The position numbers and the translations under genes are program-made. From Solirubrum puertoriconensis (GTDB lineage Bacteria; Bacteroidota; Bacteroidia; Cytophagales; Hymenobacteraceae), in contig NZ_LNAL01000003.1 of the NCBI RefSeq assembly GCF_001483135.1, forward strand, positions 1 to 64,000: DNA of 64,000 nt. The letters run 5' to 3'. A model generated the notes under the pieces. That model ran no database searches and was not told the origin of the DNA. It worked only from the letters and a program-made list of their open reading frames with translations. Shown piece by piece: positions 45,263 to 54,664 of the stretch; the first letter of the stretch is position 1, and each line of letters begins with the position of its first letter.

Positions 45263-46546
45263 CTATGCTGAAAGTACGGGCTCAGCGGCGTGCGTATCGG
45301 CGTCGCGTACTTCCTGCGGGTTATGCTTATGCTTGAACAGGAACAGGAACAGCACGGCTATTACGAGGGCATACAGTGCGAAAGCCGTCCAGATGCCGGG
45401 CCAGTTTTTGCTTTGGTCGGCGTAAGTGAAATACCTCTCGATAACGATGCCGCTTACGGAGCTGCCCAGTACGGCACCAAATCCGTTGGTCATCATCATA
45501 AACAAACCTTGGGCACTGGCACGGATGGAAGGTGCCGTTTGCGTTTCGACGAATAACGAGCCGGAGATGTTGAAGAAATCGAAGGCCATGCCGTACACGA
45601 TGCACGACAGGATAATCATCCAGAGGCCGTTGCCGGGGTCGCCGTAGGCAAACAGGCCAAAGCGCAGCACCCAGGCAATCATGCTGAAGAACATTACCTG
45701 CTTGATGCCGAAGCGGCGCAGGAAGAAGGGAATGGCCAGGATGAACAGCGTCTCGGAAATCTGCGAAATCGACATGATGATGGCCGGGTACTTCACCGTG
45801 AGGGTGTCTTGATACTCGGGCACTTTGTCGAAGTCGTGCAGGAAGGTGTCGCCGTAGGCATTGGTCAGCTGCAGAGCCGCACCGAGGAGGAGCGAGAAGA
45901 TGAAGAAGGTGAGCATCTTGGAGTCGCGCAGCAAAGCGAACGACTTCAGGCCCAACACATCAACCAGTGAGCGGCTCGGGGTATCCTTGGCAGTAGGAGG
46001 GCAGGCCGGCAGCGTGAACGAATACAAGCCCAGCAGAATGGCCGCGCCGGCCGCTACGTAAAACTGGCTAGCCGATTTTTCCAGGCCCAGGAGGCTCACC
46101 GTCCACATGGCGGCGATGAAACCAATGGTTCCCCATACCCGGATGGGCGGGTAGTCCTTCACCACATCAAGCCCCTCGCGTTTGAGAACGGAGTACGAAA
46201 CGGCAATCGACAAGGCCAGCGTAGGCATGTAGAAGATCATATTCAGCAACATAACCCAGAACATGAGGCCCGGATCGGTGACCAGTGGAACGGTGCACAA
46301 CACCGCGCCACCTAGGAGGTGCAGAAAGCCGTACAGCTTCTCGGCATTCACGTACTTATCGGCCACAATGCCCATGAGTGAGGGCATGAAAATGGACGCA
46401 ATGCCCATGGTCGAGAAGATGGCGCCAAACTGAGCTCCCGACCATTGTTTGGTTTGAAACCAATATGCCCCGATGGTGATCAGCCACGAGCCCCAGATAA
46501 AGAACTGTAGAAAGCTGAGGATAATAAGACGCAGCTTAGTACTCAT
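45263..46546 (-). CDS. MFS transporter, nucleoside:H+ symporter (NupG-like) family
   Basis: A 427-residue permease with 12 predicted TM helices. The N-terminal segment LSFLQFFIWGSWLITIGAYW and FSTMGIASIFMPSLMGIVADK match nucleoside:proton symporters (NupG/XapB), as does the later VETQTAPSIRASAQGLFMMM (about 345-364). Nucleoside import would fit with thymidine kinase and ndk nearby, though they are not in one operon. ATG 46546 gives the conserved start. The substrate is inferred from family only. Confidence 0.85.
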   Translation of the reverse strand: MSTKLRLIILSFLQFFIWGSWLITIGAYWFQTKQWSGAQFGAIFSTMGIASIFMPSLMGIVADKYVNAEKLYGFLHLLGGAVLCTVPLVTDPGLMFWVMLLNMIFYMPTLALSIAVSYSVLKREGLDVVKDYPPIRVWGTIGFIAAMWTVSLLGLEKSASQFYVAAGAAILLGLYSFTLPACPPTAKDTPSRSLVDVLGLKSFALLRDSKMLTFFIFSLLLGAALQLTNAYGDTFLHDFDKVPEYQDTLTVKYPAIIMSISQISETLFILAIPFFLRRFGIKQVMFFSMIAWVLRFGLFAYGDPGNGLWMIILSCIVYGMAFDFFNISGSLFVETQTAPSIRASAQGLFMMMTNGFGAVLGSSVSGIVIERYFTYADQSKNWPGIWTAFALYALVIAVLFLFLFKHKHNPQEVRDADTHAAEPVLSA

Positions 46547-46639
46547 GCGAGTGCAGTTGGGAGAAGGTAGGGAATGTTTAAGTCCATAAAGATACAAGTT
46601 TTCTGCCGTGGCAGGTTTTTGAAGCAACTCGACCTAGGT

Positions 46640-46685
46640 ACCAACAAAAAGCCCCGTACAGTGCTGTACGGGGCTTTTTGTTGGT
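46640..46685. terminator. Perfect hairpin terminator after superoxide dismutase
   Basis: Two 22-base arms (46640-46661 and 46664-46685) are exactly complementary, with the core gccccgtacag/ctgtacggggc flanked by aaaaa and ttttt. It ends the minus-strand sod gene and insulates the transporter gene downstream. Confidence 0.88.
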
Positions 46686-46721
46686 GCTTACCAGCTATGC
46701 GACTGGCAGCAGCAAGCCATA

Positions 46722-47336
<615 letters not shown>

Positions 47337-47438
47337 AGCGTTGTGTGGTTTTGGGGATGGATAGTGTGAGAATCTTGGGTGGTTAACCGCCGAAACCGGC
47401 CGCGGGTTACGTGCTAGTACGGAGGCGGCCAAAAGTAG

Positions 47439-47888
47439 CTATTTCCGCTTGTCGGCAAAGAAGCGCTGCATTAAAGCTGCGCACTCATCGGCCAGTACGC
47501 CCGTAAGCACTTGGCACCTGGGGTGCAGCAGTTGCCCGTGGCGCGAGTAACCCACTTTGGGCTCGGGGGTGCCATACACCACGCGTGGCACTTGCGCCCA
47601 GGCCGTGGCGCCGGCGCACATTACGCAAGGCTCCACGGTTACGTACAGCGTGCAATCGTGCAGGTATTTGTTGCCTAGGTAGTTGGCGGCGGCGGTAAGG
47701 GCCAGCATCTCGGCATGGGCGGTTACATCGCGCAGCTGCTCGGTTTGGTTGTGCCCGCGCCCGATGATCTGGCCGGTGCCGTTGTGCGCTACTACCGCGC
47801 CAATTGGGATTTCGCCTTGAGCAAAAGCCAGCTCGGCTTCGCGTAGGGCCTGGCGCATGAGGCGTTCGTCGTGGGCGGGTGGGGGCAT
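47439..47888 (-). CDS. tadA: tRNA-specific adenosine deaminase TadA-like
   Basis: A 149-residue zinc deaminase. The active site is HAE in VTAHAEMLAL (about 56-65) with the proton-transfer Glu, and the cysteine ligands are in VEPCVMCAGATAWAQ (about 83-97). This combination is typical of TadA, which makes inosine at the wobble position of tRNA-Arg. A nearby cytosine or guanine deaminase role is less likely given GRGHNQTE. It is upstream of sod on the same strand, with about 100 bases between. Confidence 0.92.
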   Translation of the reverse strand: MPPPAHDERLMRQALREAELAFAQGEIPIGAVVAHNGTGQIIGRGHNQTEQLRDVTAHAEMLALTAAANYLGNKYLHDCTLYVTVEPCVMCAGATAWAQVPRVVYGTPEPKVGYSRHGQLLHPRCQVLTGVLADECAALMQRFFADKRK

Positions 47889-47922
47889 AAGCGCAAAAAT
47901 AAGTAGAGGTGCTCAGGCACGA

Positions 47923-47953
47923 AAAAGCCCCGTCCACTGCCGACGGGGCTTTT
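47923..47953 (-). terminator. Terminator hairpin
   Basis: aaaagccccgtc (47923-47934) pairs with gacggggctttt (47942-47953). It lies downstream of the minus-strand hypothetical gene and upstream of tadA. Confidence 0.8.
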
Positions 47954-47974
47954 CTTAATCCGGATTTGAGGACA

Positions 47975-48433
47975 TCAGGGACATCTTAAGATGGGTTGAT
48001 ACAGGTAGAAAGTGCTGCTTTTGAGAAAATTTAACCGTATCCCTTGCCAGTAAGTAAACTGGTTTATTTGCTCGCCACATTCGTTGAACAGACGCAAAAC
48101 CGTTTTCTGGCCTTTGTAATCAACCAGCACCCACGCCGTCAGAATGTTCCGAATTGTCTGCTTGACATGCTCTGGGTTATCCATCAGCGTCTTGTAGTCC
48201 CACTCCGGAATTTCATTTGTGCGGTCGAGGTAAAATGTGAGTCCGCTTTGCGACAGTTCAAACCAGATGGGAATGGCATTGCTTGATTGCTGAGCCAACT
48301 CAAACGGCATATAAAACTCAGAATCAAAGTGCGGTTTCTGAGCGAACAACGGGTTCTTCAGAAGCCCGGGTTGCCCAAGCTCCTGAAGCACTTCGTCAAA
48401 TAGGTGAAGTATGTCAACTAATTCAGCACGCAT
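47975..48433 (-). CDS. Hypothetical protein
   Basis: A 152-residue acidic protein without signal peptide or TM helix. Visible features are an N-terminal helix (ELVDILHLFDEVLQELG), aromatic-rich strands (IPIWFELSQSGLTFYLDR) and a C-terminal KSSTFYLYQPILR. Base composition looks clearly more AT-rich than both neighbours, and codon choice differs, so it may be a recent arrival. It starts 6 bases after the stop of the giant ABC/M1 gene and has its own terminator. I do not recognise a family. Confidence 0.65.
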   Translation of the reverse strand: MRAELVDILHLFDEVLQELGQPGLLKNPLFAQKPHFDSEFYMPFELAQQSSNAIPIWFELSQSGLTFYLDRTNEIPEWDYKTLMDNPEHVKQTIRNILTAWVLVDYKGQKTVLRLFNECGEQINQFTYWQGIRLNFLKSSTFYLYQPILRCP

Positions 48434-48439
48434 TGACAG

Positions 48440-51400
48440 TTACGCCTTCTTTTCTTCCGGCGCCTTCACGTTGTCGTCGGGGTTGCGGTCGATGAGCTTG
48501 TTGAAGGGGTCGATGCCGACGCGGTCGGGTTTCTGCGGCACGGTAAACTCCAGGCGGTTGAGGCCCGGCACCAGGCGGCGTTTTTCGAGCAGCATCGGCA
48601 CATCCTGGTAGCTGCCGTCTTTGCCCTTTTTGCGGGTAATTACGCCCACATCAATAAAGTCGCGCGCTTTCATGTCGGGCGTTTCGTTGCCCAGCGAGTC
48701 GGCGTACAGCTTCTTGGTGTTCACGGTGAACTGCACCCGGTATTGGCCGTTGGGCAGCTTGCGGTACGAGGCCGAATCGACCTTGTTCTCGTACAGCGTG
48801 ATGCGCTCGAACAGGTCGGTAACCAAGTACTGCAGCGAGTCGGGGGTGTGCTTGCGGATGTACCCCAGGAACTCTACCGAAGTGGTATATGGCGCGCGTT
48901 GGAAGGCTACTTTGTCGCGGTACTCCTTGATGGCGGCGTTTACGGCCTTCTCGCCTAGGTAGTCCTGCAGGGCGTACATCACCACCGAGCCTTTGCGGTA
49001 GTGGATGTAGGGCTGGTTTTCGACCAGATACAGCGGCACTTCTTTCTTACGCTCGGTGGTGCGGCCCGTGAGGTAGGAGTTCAGCTCGTACTTCAAGAAC
49101 TTCTTCATCTTCTCCTCGCCGTAGATGTGCTTCATCACCATCAGGGCGCTGTACTGGCTTAGCGTTTCCGACATGAGCGTGCCGCCCTGCACGTTGCCGC
49201 CAATAATCTGGTGCGCAAACCACTGGTGCGCCACCTCGTGGGCAGTTACGTACAGCGGGTAGTCGATGTCCTTGGGGTCGGTCGAGTCGACGTGAGCCAC
49301 AAAGCCGATGCTCTCGGAGAACGGAATGGTGTTCGGGAAGGCTTGCGCAAACGAGTTGTACCCCGGGAACTCCAGAATGCGCACCTGCCGGTGCTGGTAG
49401 GGGCCGAAGTTGGCAGTGTAGTACTCCAGGCCCTTCTGCACGCCCTTCACCATGCGCTTCAGGTTGTACTCGTGGCCGGGCTGATAGTAAATCTCAATCG
49501 GAATGTCCTTCCACTTATCCTTGTACACGGCGTAGCGCGCCGACAGAAACGAGTAGAAGTTAAGGATGGGCGCAACCATTTTGTAGTGGAAGTAGCGGCG
49601 GCCGTCCTTGGTCCATTCTTTCTGCAAGTAGCCCGGGGCAATGGCAATCTGGTCGGGCGAGGTGCTGACGGTCGTCTCAAACCGAATCCAGTCGGCCTCG
49701 TTGCTGATGTAGGTGTTCATGCGCGCCGCCGAATCGTGCACCGAGGCCATGCGCGGCTTGGGTTGCAGGCCCTGGTCTTTGCGCAGGTCGTCGTCGGCTA
49801 GCTCCAGGCCATCCTGGTAGCCGATGTGGGGCAATAGCTGAGTGCCCACGAAGGTGCCGTTGGCCACCATGTTGGTGTTGGATCCGCGGTTGCGGAAGCC
49901 CGGGTTGGTGTAGGCCATGTCGAAGTGCAGCTGCACCGAGTCGCCGGGCTGCAGGGGTTGCTGCAGGCGCACAATGCGGTACACCACCTCGCCCAGCTTT
50001 TTGTTCAGCACCTCCTTGGCGGGGCGGGCCAGCTCCAGGCGCTTCACTTCGGCGTCGGACTCGTGCAGGAGCTGCACCGAATCAATAGCCACCTTTTCGC
50101 GGTTGAGCAGCCAGTACGTGCCTTTGAAGTGCACATCGCGCTCGGCGGGGTAAATGTCGGCTTCAATGTTCACGGCCGTAATGCGCGGCTGCGGGCGCTT
50201 CTCGAAGCGCTTAAACTCCCGCTCGTACTGCGCCTGCAGCTCCTCGGTTTCGTCGGAGGTGCGGTACTCGTTCAGCACGTTGGTGTTGTAGAAGATGTAG
50301 CCGCCCATGCCCGCAAACACCAGCAAAGCCACGCCCGCTACCCCGCGCAAAGCCGGCGACATAGAAGAGCGCGCCTGTGCCCAGCGCCACGAGAAGCGCG
50401 TTTCGGTACCGCGCGGCCACAGCAGCGACGAAGCCAGGGCCAGCAGCACGGCAAACGCCCCCCAGTACAGCTTAAAGGCAAAGTACGGCCACACAAAATG
50501 CCCGTAGCCGTTCATGGCCGAGTAGCGCACGCCGGGGTCGGAGTTGAAGGAGTACAGGTTGTGCTCCAAGCCCAGCTGCCCTTTGAAGAGATTAAAGGCG
50601 TAGTACAGGATCATGATGAAATGGCCCATGTACTTGTTGTTGCAAAGCACTTGCACCAGCATGGCCAGCACGCACATAATCCAGAAATCAAGCAGCTGGA
50701 AGCCGAACAGCTCCTTCAGGTACACATCAATCTCGTAGTTGAAGTACCCTTTGAAGGTTTGCAGCGTTACGCCGCACACCAGCACCACCGCCAGCAGCAC
50801 CACCTGAATGAGCATCAGCGCGCCGAGCTTGGCCGAGAACGGCACCCAGCCCGGCATGGGCATGGCGTCGTAGATCTGGTGAATCTGCGAATCACGCTCG
50901 CGCCACACCAACTCACCCGAGTAAAACGTGATGATGATGAGCATGAACAGCGAGAACGAGCCGCCCAGTACTTGCACCACCACCGGCGTAACGGGGTAGG
51001 TGTTGGTGCCGAACATCTGGCCCACTTGCATGCCGGCTATTATCAGGAACAGCACACCCGCGCCGGCAATACCCATAAAGTACACGCTGCGTACCGTGCT
51101 CAGGAACTCGAGCCGCAGCAAACGGCCAAACTGCGCCCAGGCCAGCCCCGCGGTAAAGCGTGGCGTAATGCGCGGCAGCTGCAGGCCCTTGGGCGCATCT
51201 GCTACACCTAGGGCACCCGCTTTGGGCCGCGGCCCCGAAGCCGAAGCATTGGCAAACGAGAAGCGGAATACGAAGTAGCAAGCAGCCAGCATGAGCAGCG
51301 AAATAGCCATCCACAGCAAGCGGTTTTGCACCAAGTAGTCGCTCCAGGGCAGCAGCATGGCGTTGCGCTCGGCTACCGTCCAGTAGCGTTGCGTGAGGTA

Positions 51401-52069
51401 CACGGCGCCGCCGCCCATCGGGTCGAGCAGGTTTTGCAGCGTGTCGTTGTCGATGTCCTGCTGCAGGGTTTGGCTGATGGAGTACAGCACAAAGAACCCG
51501 ATACCGCCCAAGTATACCGCCAAAGCCGAACGCGTAAGAGTAGCGCCGGTAAAGAAGATGGCCCCCGTAAACAGCAGGTTCGGGATGATGATGGTGAGGT
51601 AGGGATGCAGGTAAGCGGCCAAGTGGTTAGGGCCAATCTTGGCCTCATCGAGGCCGGGCCAGTACGTAGCCAGCCAAGCACCTAGGCCCGCGCCGGCAAA
51701 CACAAGCAGCAGCACCACAAACGAGCCCAGAAAGCGGCCGCCTAGGTAGCCCAGCTTGCTGATGGGCGCGGTATAGTAGAGCGAGTGCGTGCGGTGCTCG
51801 AAGTCGCGGAACACGGGCGTGCCCATGATGGCCGACGTAACGAACACGCCAAACATGCTGATGGCCGTGAGCAGCCAGTTAATCTGGTACGGCGAGTTGG
51901 CCAGCACTTTGCCGCCGGCGGCGTCGCCCACTACAATGCCCCCGCCGAACAAACCACCCAGGGCGAGCATCAGCATGAAGGCCATCAGGAACATGAGGCC
52001 GAAATAGATGTACGTGGCCGGCCTTTTCAGGCGGTAGCGTAACTCAAACCGGAATATCTCTCCGAACAT
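48440..52069 (-). CDS. ABC-2 type permease fused to M1-family aminopeptidase
   Basis: A 1209-residue fusion. The N-terminal half (about 1-590) has about twelve TM helices in two ABC-2 permease units (start FRFELRYRLKRPATYIYFGL). The C-terminal half (about 610-1160) is an M1 zinc peptidase with HEVAHQWFAHQ (HExxH near 944-948) and the third ligand Glu in TLMSETLSQYSAL 18 residues later. A charged tail follows. The catalytic Tyr region is not certain. The ATPase gene lies just upstream. The fusion is known in Bacteroidota and its substrate is unknown; it could export or process peptides. Confidence 0.93.
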   Translation of the reverse strand: MFGEIFRFELRYRLKRPATYIYFGLMFLMAFMLMLALGGLFGGGIVVGDAAGGKVLANSPYQINWLLTAISMFGVFVTSAIMGTPVFRDFEHRTHSLYYTAPISKLGYLGGRFLGSFVVLLLVFAGAGLGAWLATYWPGLDEAKIGPNHLAAYLHPYLTIIIPNLLFTGAIFFTGATLTRSALAVYLGGIGFFVLYSISQTLQQDIDNDTLQNLLDPMGGGAVYLTQRYWTVAERNAMLLPWSDYLVQNRLLWMAISLLMLAACYFVFRFSFANASASGPRPKAGALGVADAPKGLQLPRITPRFTAGLAWAQFGRLLRLEFLSTVRSVYFMGIAGAGVLFLIIAGMQVGQMFGTNTYPVTPVVVQVLGGSFSLFMLIIITFYSGELVWRERDSQIHQIYDAMPMPGWVPFSAKLGALMLIQVVLLAVVLVCGVTLQTFKGYFNYEIDVYLKELFGFQLLDFWIMCVLAMLVQVLCNNKYMGHFIMILYYAFNLFKGQLGLEHNLYSFNSDPGVRYSAMNGYGHFVWPYFAFKLYWGAFAVLLALASSLLWPRGTETRFSWRWAQARSSMSPALRGVAGVALLVFAGMGGYIFYNTNVLNEYRTSDETEELQAQYEREFKRFEKRPQPRITAVNIEADIYPAERDVHFKGTYWLLNREKVAIDSVQLLHESDAEVKRLELARPAKEVLNKKLGEVVYRIVRLQQPLQPGDSVQLHFDMAYTNPGFRNRGSNTNMVANGTFVGTQLLPHIGYQDGLELADDDLRKDQGLQPKPRMASVHDSAARMNTYISNEADWIRFETTVSTSPDQIAIAPGYLQKEWTKDGRRYFHYKMVAPILNFYSFLSARYAVYKDKWKDIPIEIYYQPGHEYNLKRMVKGVQKGLEYYTANFGPYQHRQVRILEFPGYNSFAQAFPNTIPFSESIGFVAHVDSTDPKDIDYPLYVTAHEVAHQWFAHQIIGGNVQGGTLMSETLSQYSALMVMKHIYGEEKMKKFLKYELNSYLTGRTTERKKEVPLYLVENQPYIHYRKGSVVMYALQDYLGEKAVNAAIKEYRDKVAFQRAPYTTSVEFLGYIRKHTPDSLQYLVTDLFERITLYENKVDSASYRKLPNGQYRVQFTVNTKKLYADSLGNETPDMKARDFIDVGVITRKKGKDGSYQDVPMLLEKRRLVPGLNRLEFTVPQKPDRVGIDPFNKLIDRNPDDNVKAPEEKKA

Positions 52070-52106
52070 GGTCGAGTGAAGTAGAAGTTGACGATGAACG
52101 GGTGGG

Positions 52107-53006
52107 TTAGGCTACTACCGATTTGGCCGCTACTCGCTCGGCCGCATGAATGCGCGCGAAGTACACGTCTTCGAGCGTGGGCTCCACGCCCTCGAAGCCG
52201 TTGCCGGGCTGCGCCACGCTGTGCACGTGAATGATGGTTTGGCCCGCAAACAAGCGCGACGATATCACCGAGAACTGCTCCTGGTAGCTGCTGAGCTCCT
52301 CTTTGCGGATGAGGCGGCGCCAGATTTGGCCGCGCATTTCCTCGATGGCCTGCAGCGGGTCGCCGGTGTACAGCACTTGGCCTTTGTTGATGATGGCAAA
52401 CTGGCGGCACAAATCCGACACGTCGGACACGATGTGCGTGCTCAGAATCACGATGCGGTCTTCGCCGATTTCAGCCAGCAGGTTATGGAAGCGGTTGCGC
52501 TCGGTGGGGTCGAGGCCGGCCGTGGGTTCGTCCACAATAATCAACCTGGGGTTGCCCAACAGGGCCTGTGCAATGCCGAAGCGCTGCTTCATGCCGCCCG
52601 AGTAGCCGCCCAGGTTTTTGTTGCGCACGTTGTAGAGGTTGGTTTGGTGCAGCAAGGCATCAACCACTTGCCGCCGCTCGCTTTTGTTGCTGATGCCCTT
52701 GAGTACGGCAAAGTGCTCGAGCAGCTCGGCGGCCGTTACTTTCGGATACACCCCAAACTCCTGCGGTAAGTAGCCCAGCACCTGGCGCACGCGCTCCGGC
52801 TGGTGCAGCACGTCAATATCACCTAGGCGGATAGAGCCCGAATCGGCCTCTTGCAAGGTCGAAATCGTGCGCATCAGCGACGATTTGCCGGCGCCGTTGG
52901 GGCCAAGCAAGCCAAACATGCCCGGCTCGATGCGCAACGATACATCGTTGAGCGCTTTGGTGCCGTTCGGGTACGTTTTGGAAAGGTTTTCGATGACCAG
53001 TTCCAT
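52107..53006 (-). CDS. ABC transporter ATP-binding protein
   Basis: A 299-residue ATPase. Walker A is GLLGPNGAGKSSLMR (about 34-48), the signature is GGYSGGMKQRFGIAQAL (about 133-149) and Walker B is LIIVDEPTAGLDPTERNR (about 154-171), followed by the switch His in ILSTHIVSD. A C-terminal domain of about 80 residues follows. It starts the operon with the permease/M1 fusion 37 bases downstream, so the two form one transporter. Confidence 0.95.
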   Translation of the reverse strand: MELVIENLSKTYPNGTKALNDVSLRIEPGMFGLLGPNGAGKSSLMRTISTLQEADSGSIRLGDIDVLHQPERVRQVLGYLPQEFGVYPKVTAAELLEHFAVLKGISNKSERRQVVDALLHQTNLYNVRNKNLGGYSGGMKQRFGIAQALLGNPRLIIVDEPTAGLDPTERNRFHNLLAEIGEDRIVILSTHIVSDVSDLCRQFAIINKGQVLYTGDPLQAIEEMRGQIWRRLIRKEELSSYQEQFSVISSRLFAGQTIIHVHSVAQPGNGFEGVEPTLEDVYFARIHAAERVAAKSVVA

Positions 53007-53093
53007 GCGAGTATGAGGGTTAGGGTGTGGAAAGCAAGAGTAGATTGTGGATAATATATCGGCGTTTGGCCGTGCGCATTACACCCACAAGCA

Positions 53094-53126
53094 TAAAAAA
53101 AGCCCGTTGGGTAAAACCCAACGGGC
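53094..53126 (-). terminator. Intrinsic terminator (minus strand)
   Basis: gcccgttgggt (53102-53112) pairs with acccaacgggc (53116-53126). The A run at 53094-53101 becomes the U tract on the minus strand. It ends the gene at 53183-53767. Confidence 0.85.
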
Positions 53127-53182
53127 GAAAGATGCGTATTCGGCCGCCTTTGTCGCCTAAAAAACGAAGCGGATCGGCAAAT

Positions 53183-53767
53183 TTATTTCAAGGCAATGCT
53201 CTGCATTACGGCCTGGGCCACCGGCTGGTACTGCTTCTGCTCCTCAATGGGGCTGTTGAAGTGGAACACGTACAGCTGGTCGCCCGAAATGGCGTACTGC
53301 ATCAGCTGGTAACGCTTCAGCGGGGCCATCATCTCGCGGCCGCGGCGGTTATCGGTCAGCGTCGAGACAAACTCCAGCACCACAAAATCACGCTTGTTCA
53401 CGGTACGAATGTCCTTGCTGATGAAATCGACCTTGGTGTAGGTACGTTGCAGGTTCGATTCGTACACTTTCAATAACAAGGCGTAGTCGCGGTCGGTGAA
53501 GGTGGTTTGCTTGTTGGCAATGCTAAAATCGACGCGGCCGGCCGGGTTGCTAAACACGGCCAACGGCTTGCGCGCGGCGGGGTACTTAGAGGCAATGGCA
53601 TCGTCGGGCAGCGGCTGAAAATCTTCCGGCACGCTCACCGTCAGGTTTTTCGCCACCTGTACTTTCTTCAGATTGGGGGCTACAAAAGCTACCAGTAGCA
53701 GGAGCAGCGGCAGCAGCCACAGGGTGGGGCGGAGGGTATTTCGCGAAGTGGTCATTGATTTATGCAT
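53183..53767 (-). CDS. Membrane-anchored or exported hypothetical protein
   Basis: A 194-residue protein with one N-terminal hydrophobic segment (TLWLLPLLLLLVAFVAP), then a soluble domain. The domain has LTVSVPEDFQPLPDDAI, RVDFSIANKQTTFTDRDYALLLKVYESNL and FHFNSPIEEQKQYQPVAQAVMQSI. The layout resembles small domains that follow 'fit by power' helical ends in DUF1795-like proteins, but the match is weak. Start at ATG 53767 or 53755; the upstream frame is unlikely to be translated. Own terminator. Function unknown. Confidence 0.7.
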   Translation of the reverse strand: MHKSMTTSRNTLRPTLWLLPLLLLLVAFVAPNLKKVQVAKNLTVSVPEDFQPLPDDAIASKYPAARKPLAVFSNPAGRVDFSIANKQTTFTDRDYALLLKVYESNLQRTYTKVDFISKDIRTVNKRDFVVLEFVSTLTDNRRGREMMAPLKRYQLMQYAISGDQLYVFHFNSPIEEQKQYQPVAQAVMQSIALK

Positions 53768-53903
53768 CGTCGGCAAAGTAACGCAGCTACGCCCAACAGA
53801 ATTTCGTGCCAATTCATTTGCCGAACCAACGGCCTTGCTCATGGGGCAACAAAAAGCCTCCGATACCCAGGGCATTGGAGGCTTGATGAGGTGGCGAAGC
53901 GAA

Positions 53904-54008
53904 GTGTAGCGCGGGCTTCAGCCCGCGTCTGCCAGAACGGTGTCGTTGTTGCGTTTATTGTTCAACTTCAATCGTGCGCGCAAACGCGGGCTAAAGCCCG
54001 CGCTACAC
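53904..54008. repeat. REPIN-like inverted pair of REP palindromes
   Basis: A 25-base unit (53904-53928: gtgtagcgcgggcttcag then cccgcgt) and its inverted copy (53984-54008) differ at one base. Each unit is itself a hairpin (cgcgggc/gcccgcg). The 55-base spacer is unrelated. Two inverted REP units around a short spacer is the REPIN architecture mobilised by RAYT transposases. No RAYT gene lies in the window. Confidence 0.8.
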
Positions 54009-54015
54009 CTGTTGG

Positions 54016-54483
54016 TTAGCGGCGGCCGCGCTTCTTCTTGGTAGCAACCGGCGTCGAGGGGTACTTTATGCGCACCTTCTTCCAGTACAGGTAATTATCA
54101 ATTTTTGCCTCTACCAAGTAGGTGCCGGCCGGAATGTGGCCTAGGTCGACGGGGGCCCCGGTGTGGGTAGCCGGGTCGAGGTCCTCGGTGTAGATAGGGT
54201 TGTTCTTGTAGTCGGTAACGGTGAGCTTACCGGGCTTCGTGAATTGCTGCGTGAAGCTCAGCAGCACCGAGTTGGAGTTGGGCTTCGGGAAAATATCGAT
54301 GCCCGAAAGCGTTTCTACGCGCTTAACGGCGCCATCGAGCACCACCGGCTCGGCCGTCGACTTGGTTTTGATTTCGGTGCCCGTGGTTTCCGACTTGGTT
54401 TTCGTCTTCACCTTGGTTTGGGCGTGGGCGGCGGGCAAGGCCAGGAGAGTAGCAGCGACGAGCGACAGCGCAAAGCGTTTCAT
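54016..54483 (-). CDS. Small secreted protein with sorting-domain-like region
   Basis: A 155-residue exported protein. A signal peptide ([16 protein letters not shown]) is followed by a Lys/Thr-rich stretch ([18 protein letters not shown]). Then comes a beta sandwich resembling a T9SS C-terminal domain: [52 protein letters not shown]. Unlike true sorting signals it continues into a basic tail ([10 protein letters not shown]), so recognition by T9SS is doubtful. It diverges from aspS. Function unknown. Confidence 0.75.
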   Translation of the reverse strand: MKRFALSLVAATLLALPAAHAQTKVKTKTKSETTGTEIKTKSTAEPVVLDGAVKRVETLSGIDIFPKPNSNSVLLSFTQQFTKPGKLTVTDYKNNPIYTEDLDPATHTGAPVDLGHIPAGTYLVEAKIDNYLYWKKVRIKYPSTPVATKKKRGRR

Positions 54484-54597
54484 ATCGGTGGTAAGAGTAA
54501 AAAATGCGAATCCGTGGAGGGCTGAACGGCCCTTTGCAGAATCCGGGCCAAAATTAACGAAGCTCTTTGTACGTACCCATCGGCCGCACGGCTTGCC

Positions 54598-54605
54598 TAT
54601 CTTTG
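54598..54605 (+). promoter_or_regulatory. aspS promoter core
   Basis: TATCTTTG is an exact TAnnTTTG match 59 bases before the aspS ATG, in the divergent region with the 54016-54483 gene. Confidence 0.6.
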
Positions 54606-54664
54606 CCGCCTCCGATTTAGTTGTCCGGCTGCCCGCCCTAGGGGGTGGGCCTACCTCTGAGCTT

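Noticed and set aside
49925-51211. 428-residue open frame on the plus strand opposite the ABC/M1 gene
   Set aside because: It is the antisense of a well-supported gene, His/Gln/Arg-rich without any family features, as expected for the reverse of GC-rich codons.
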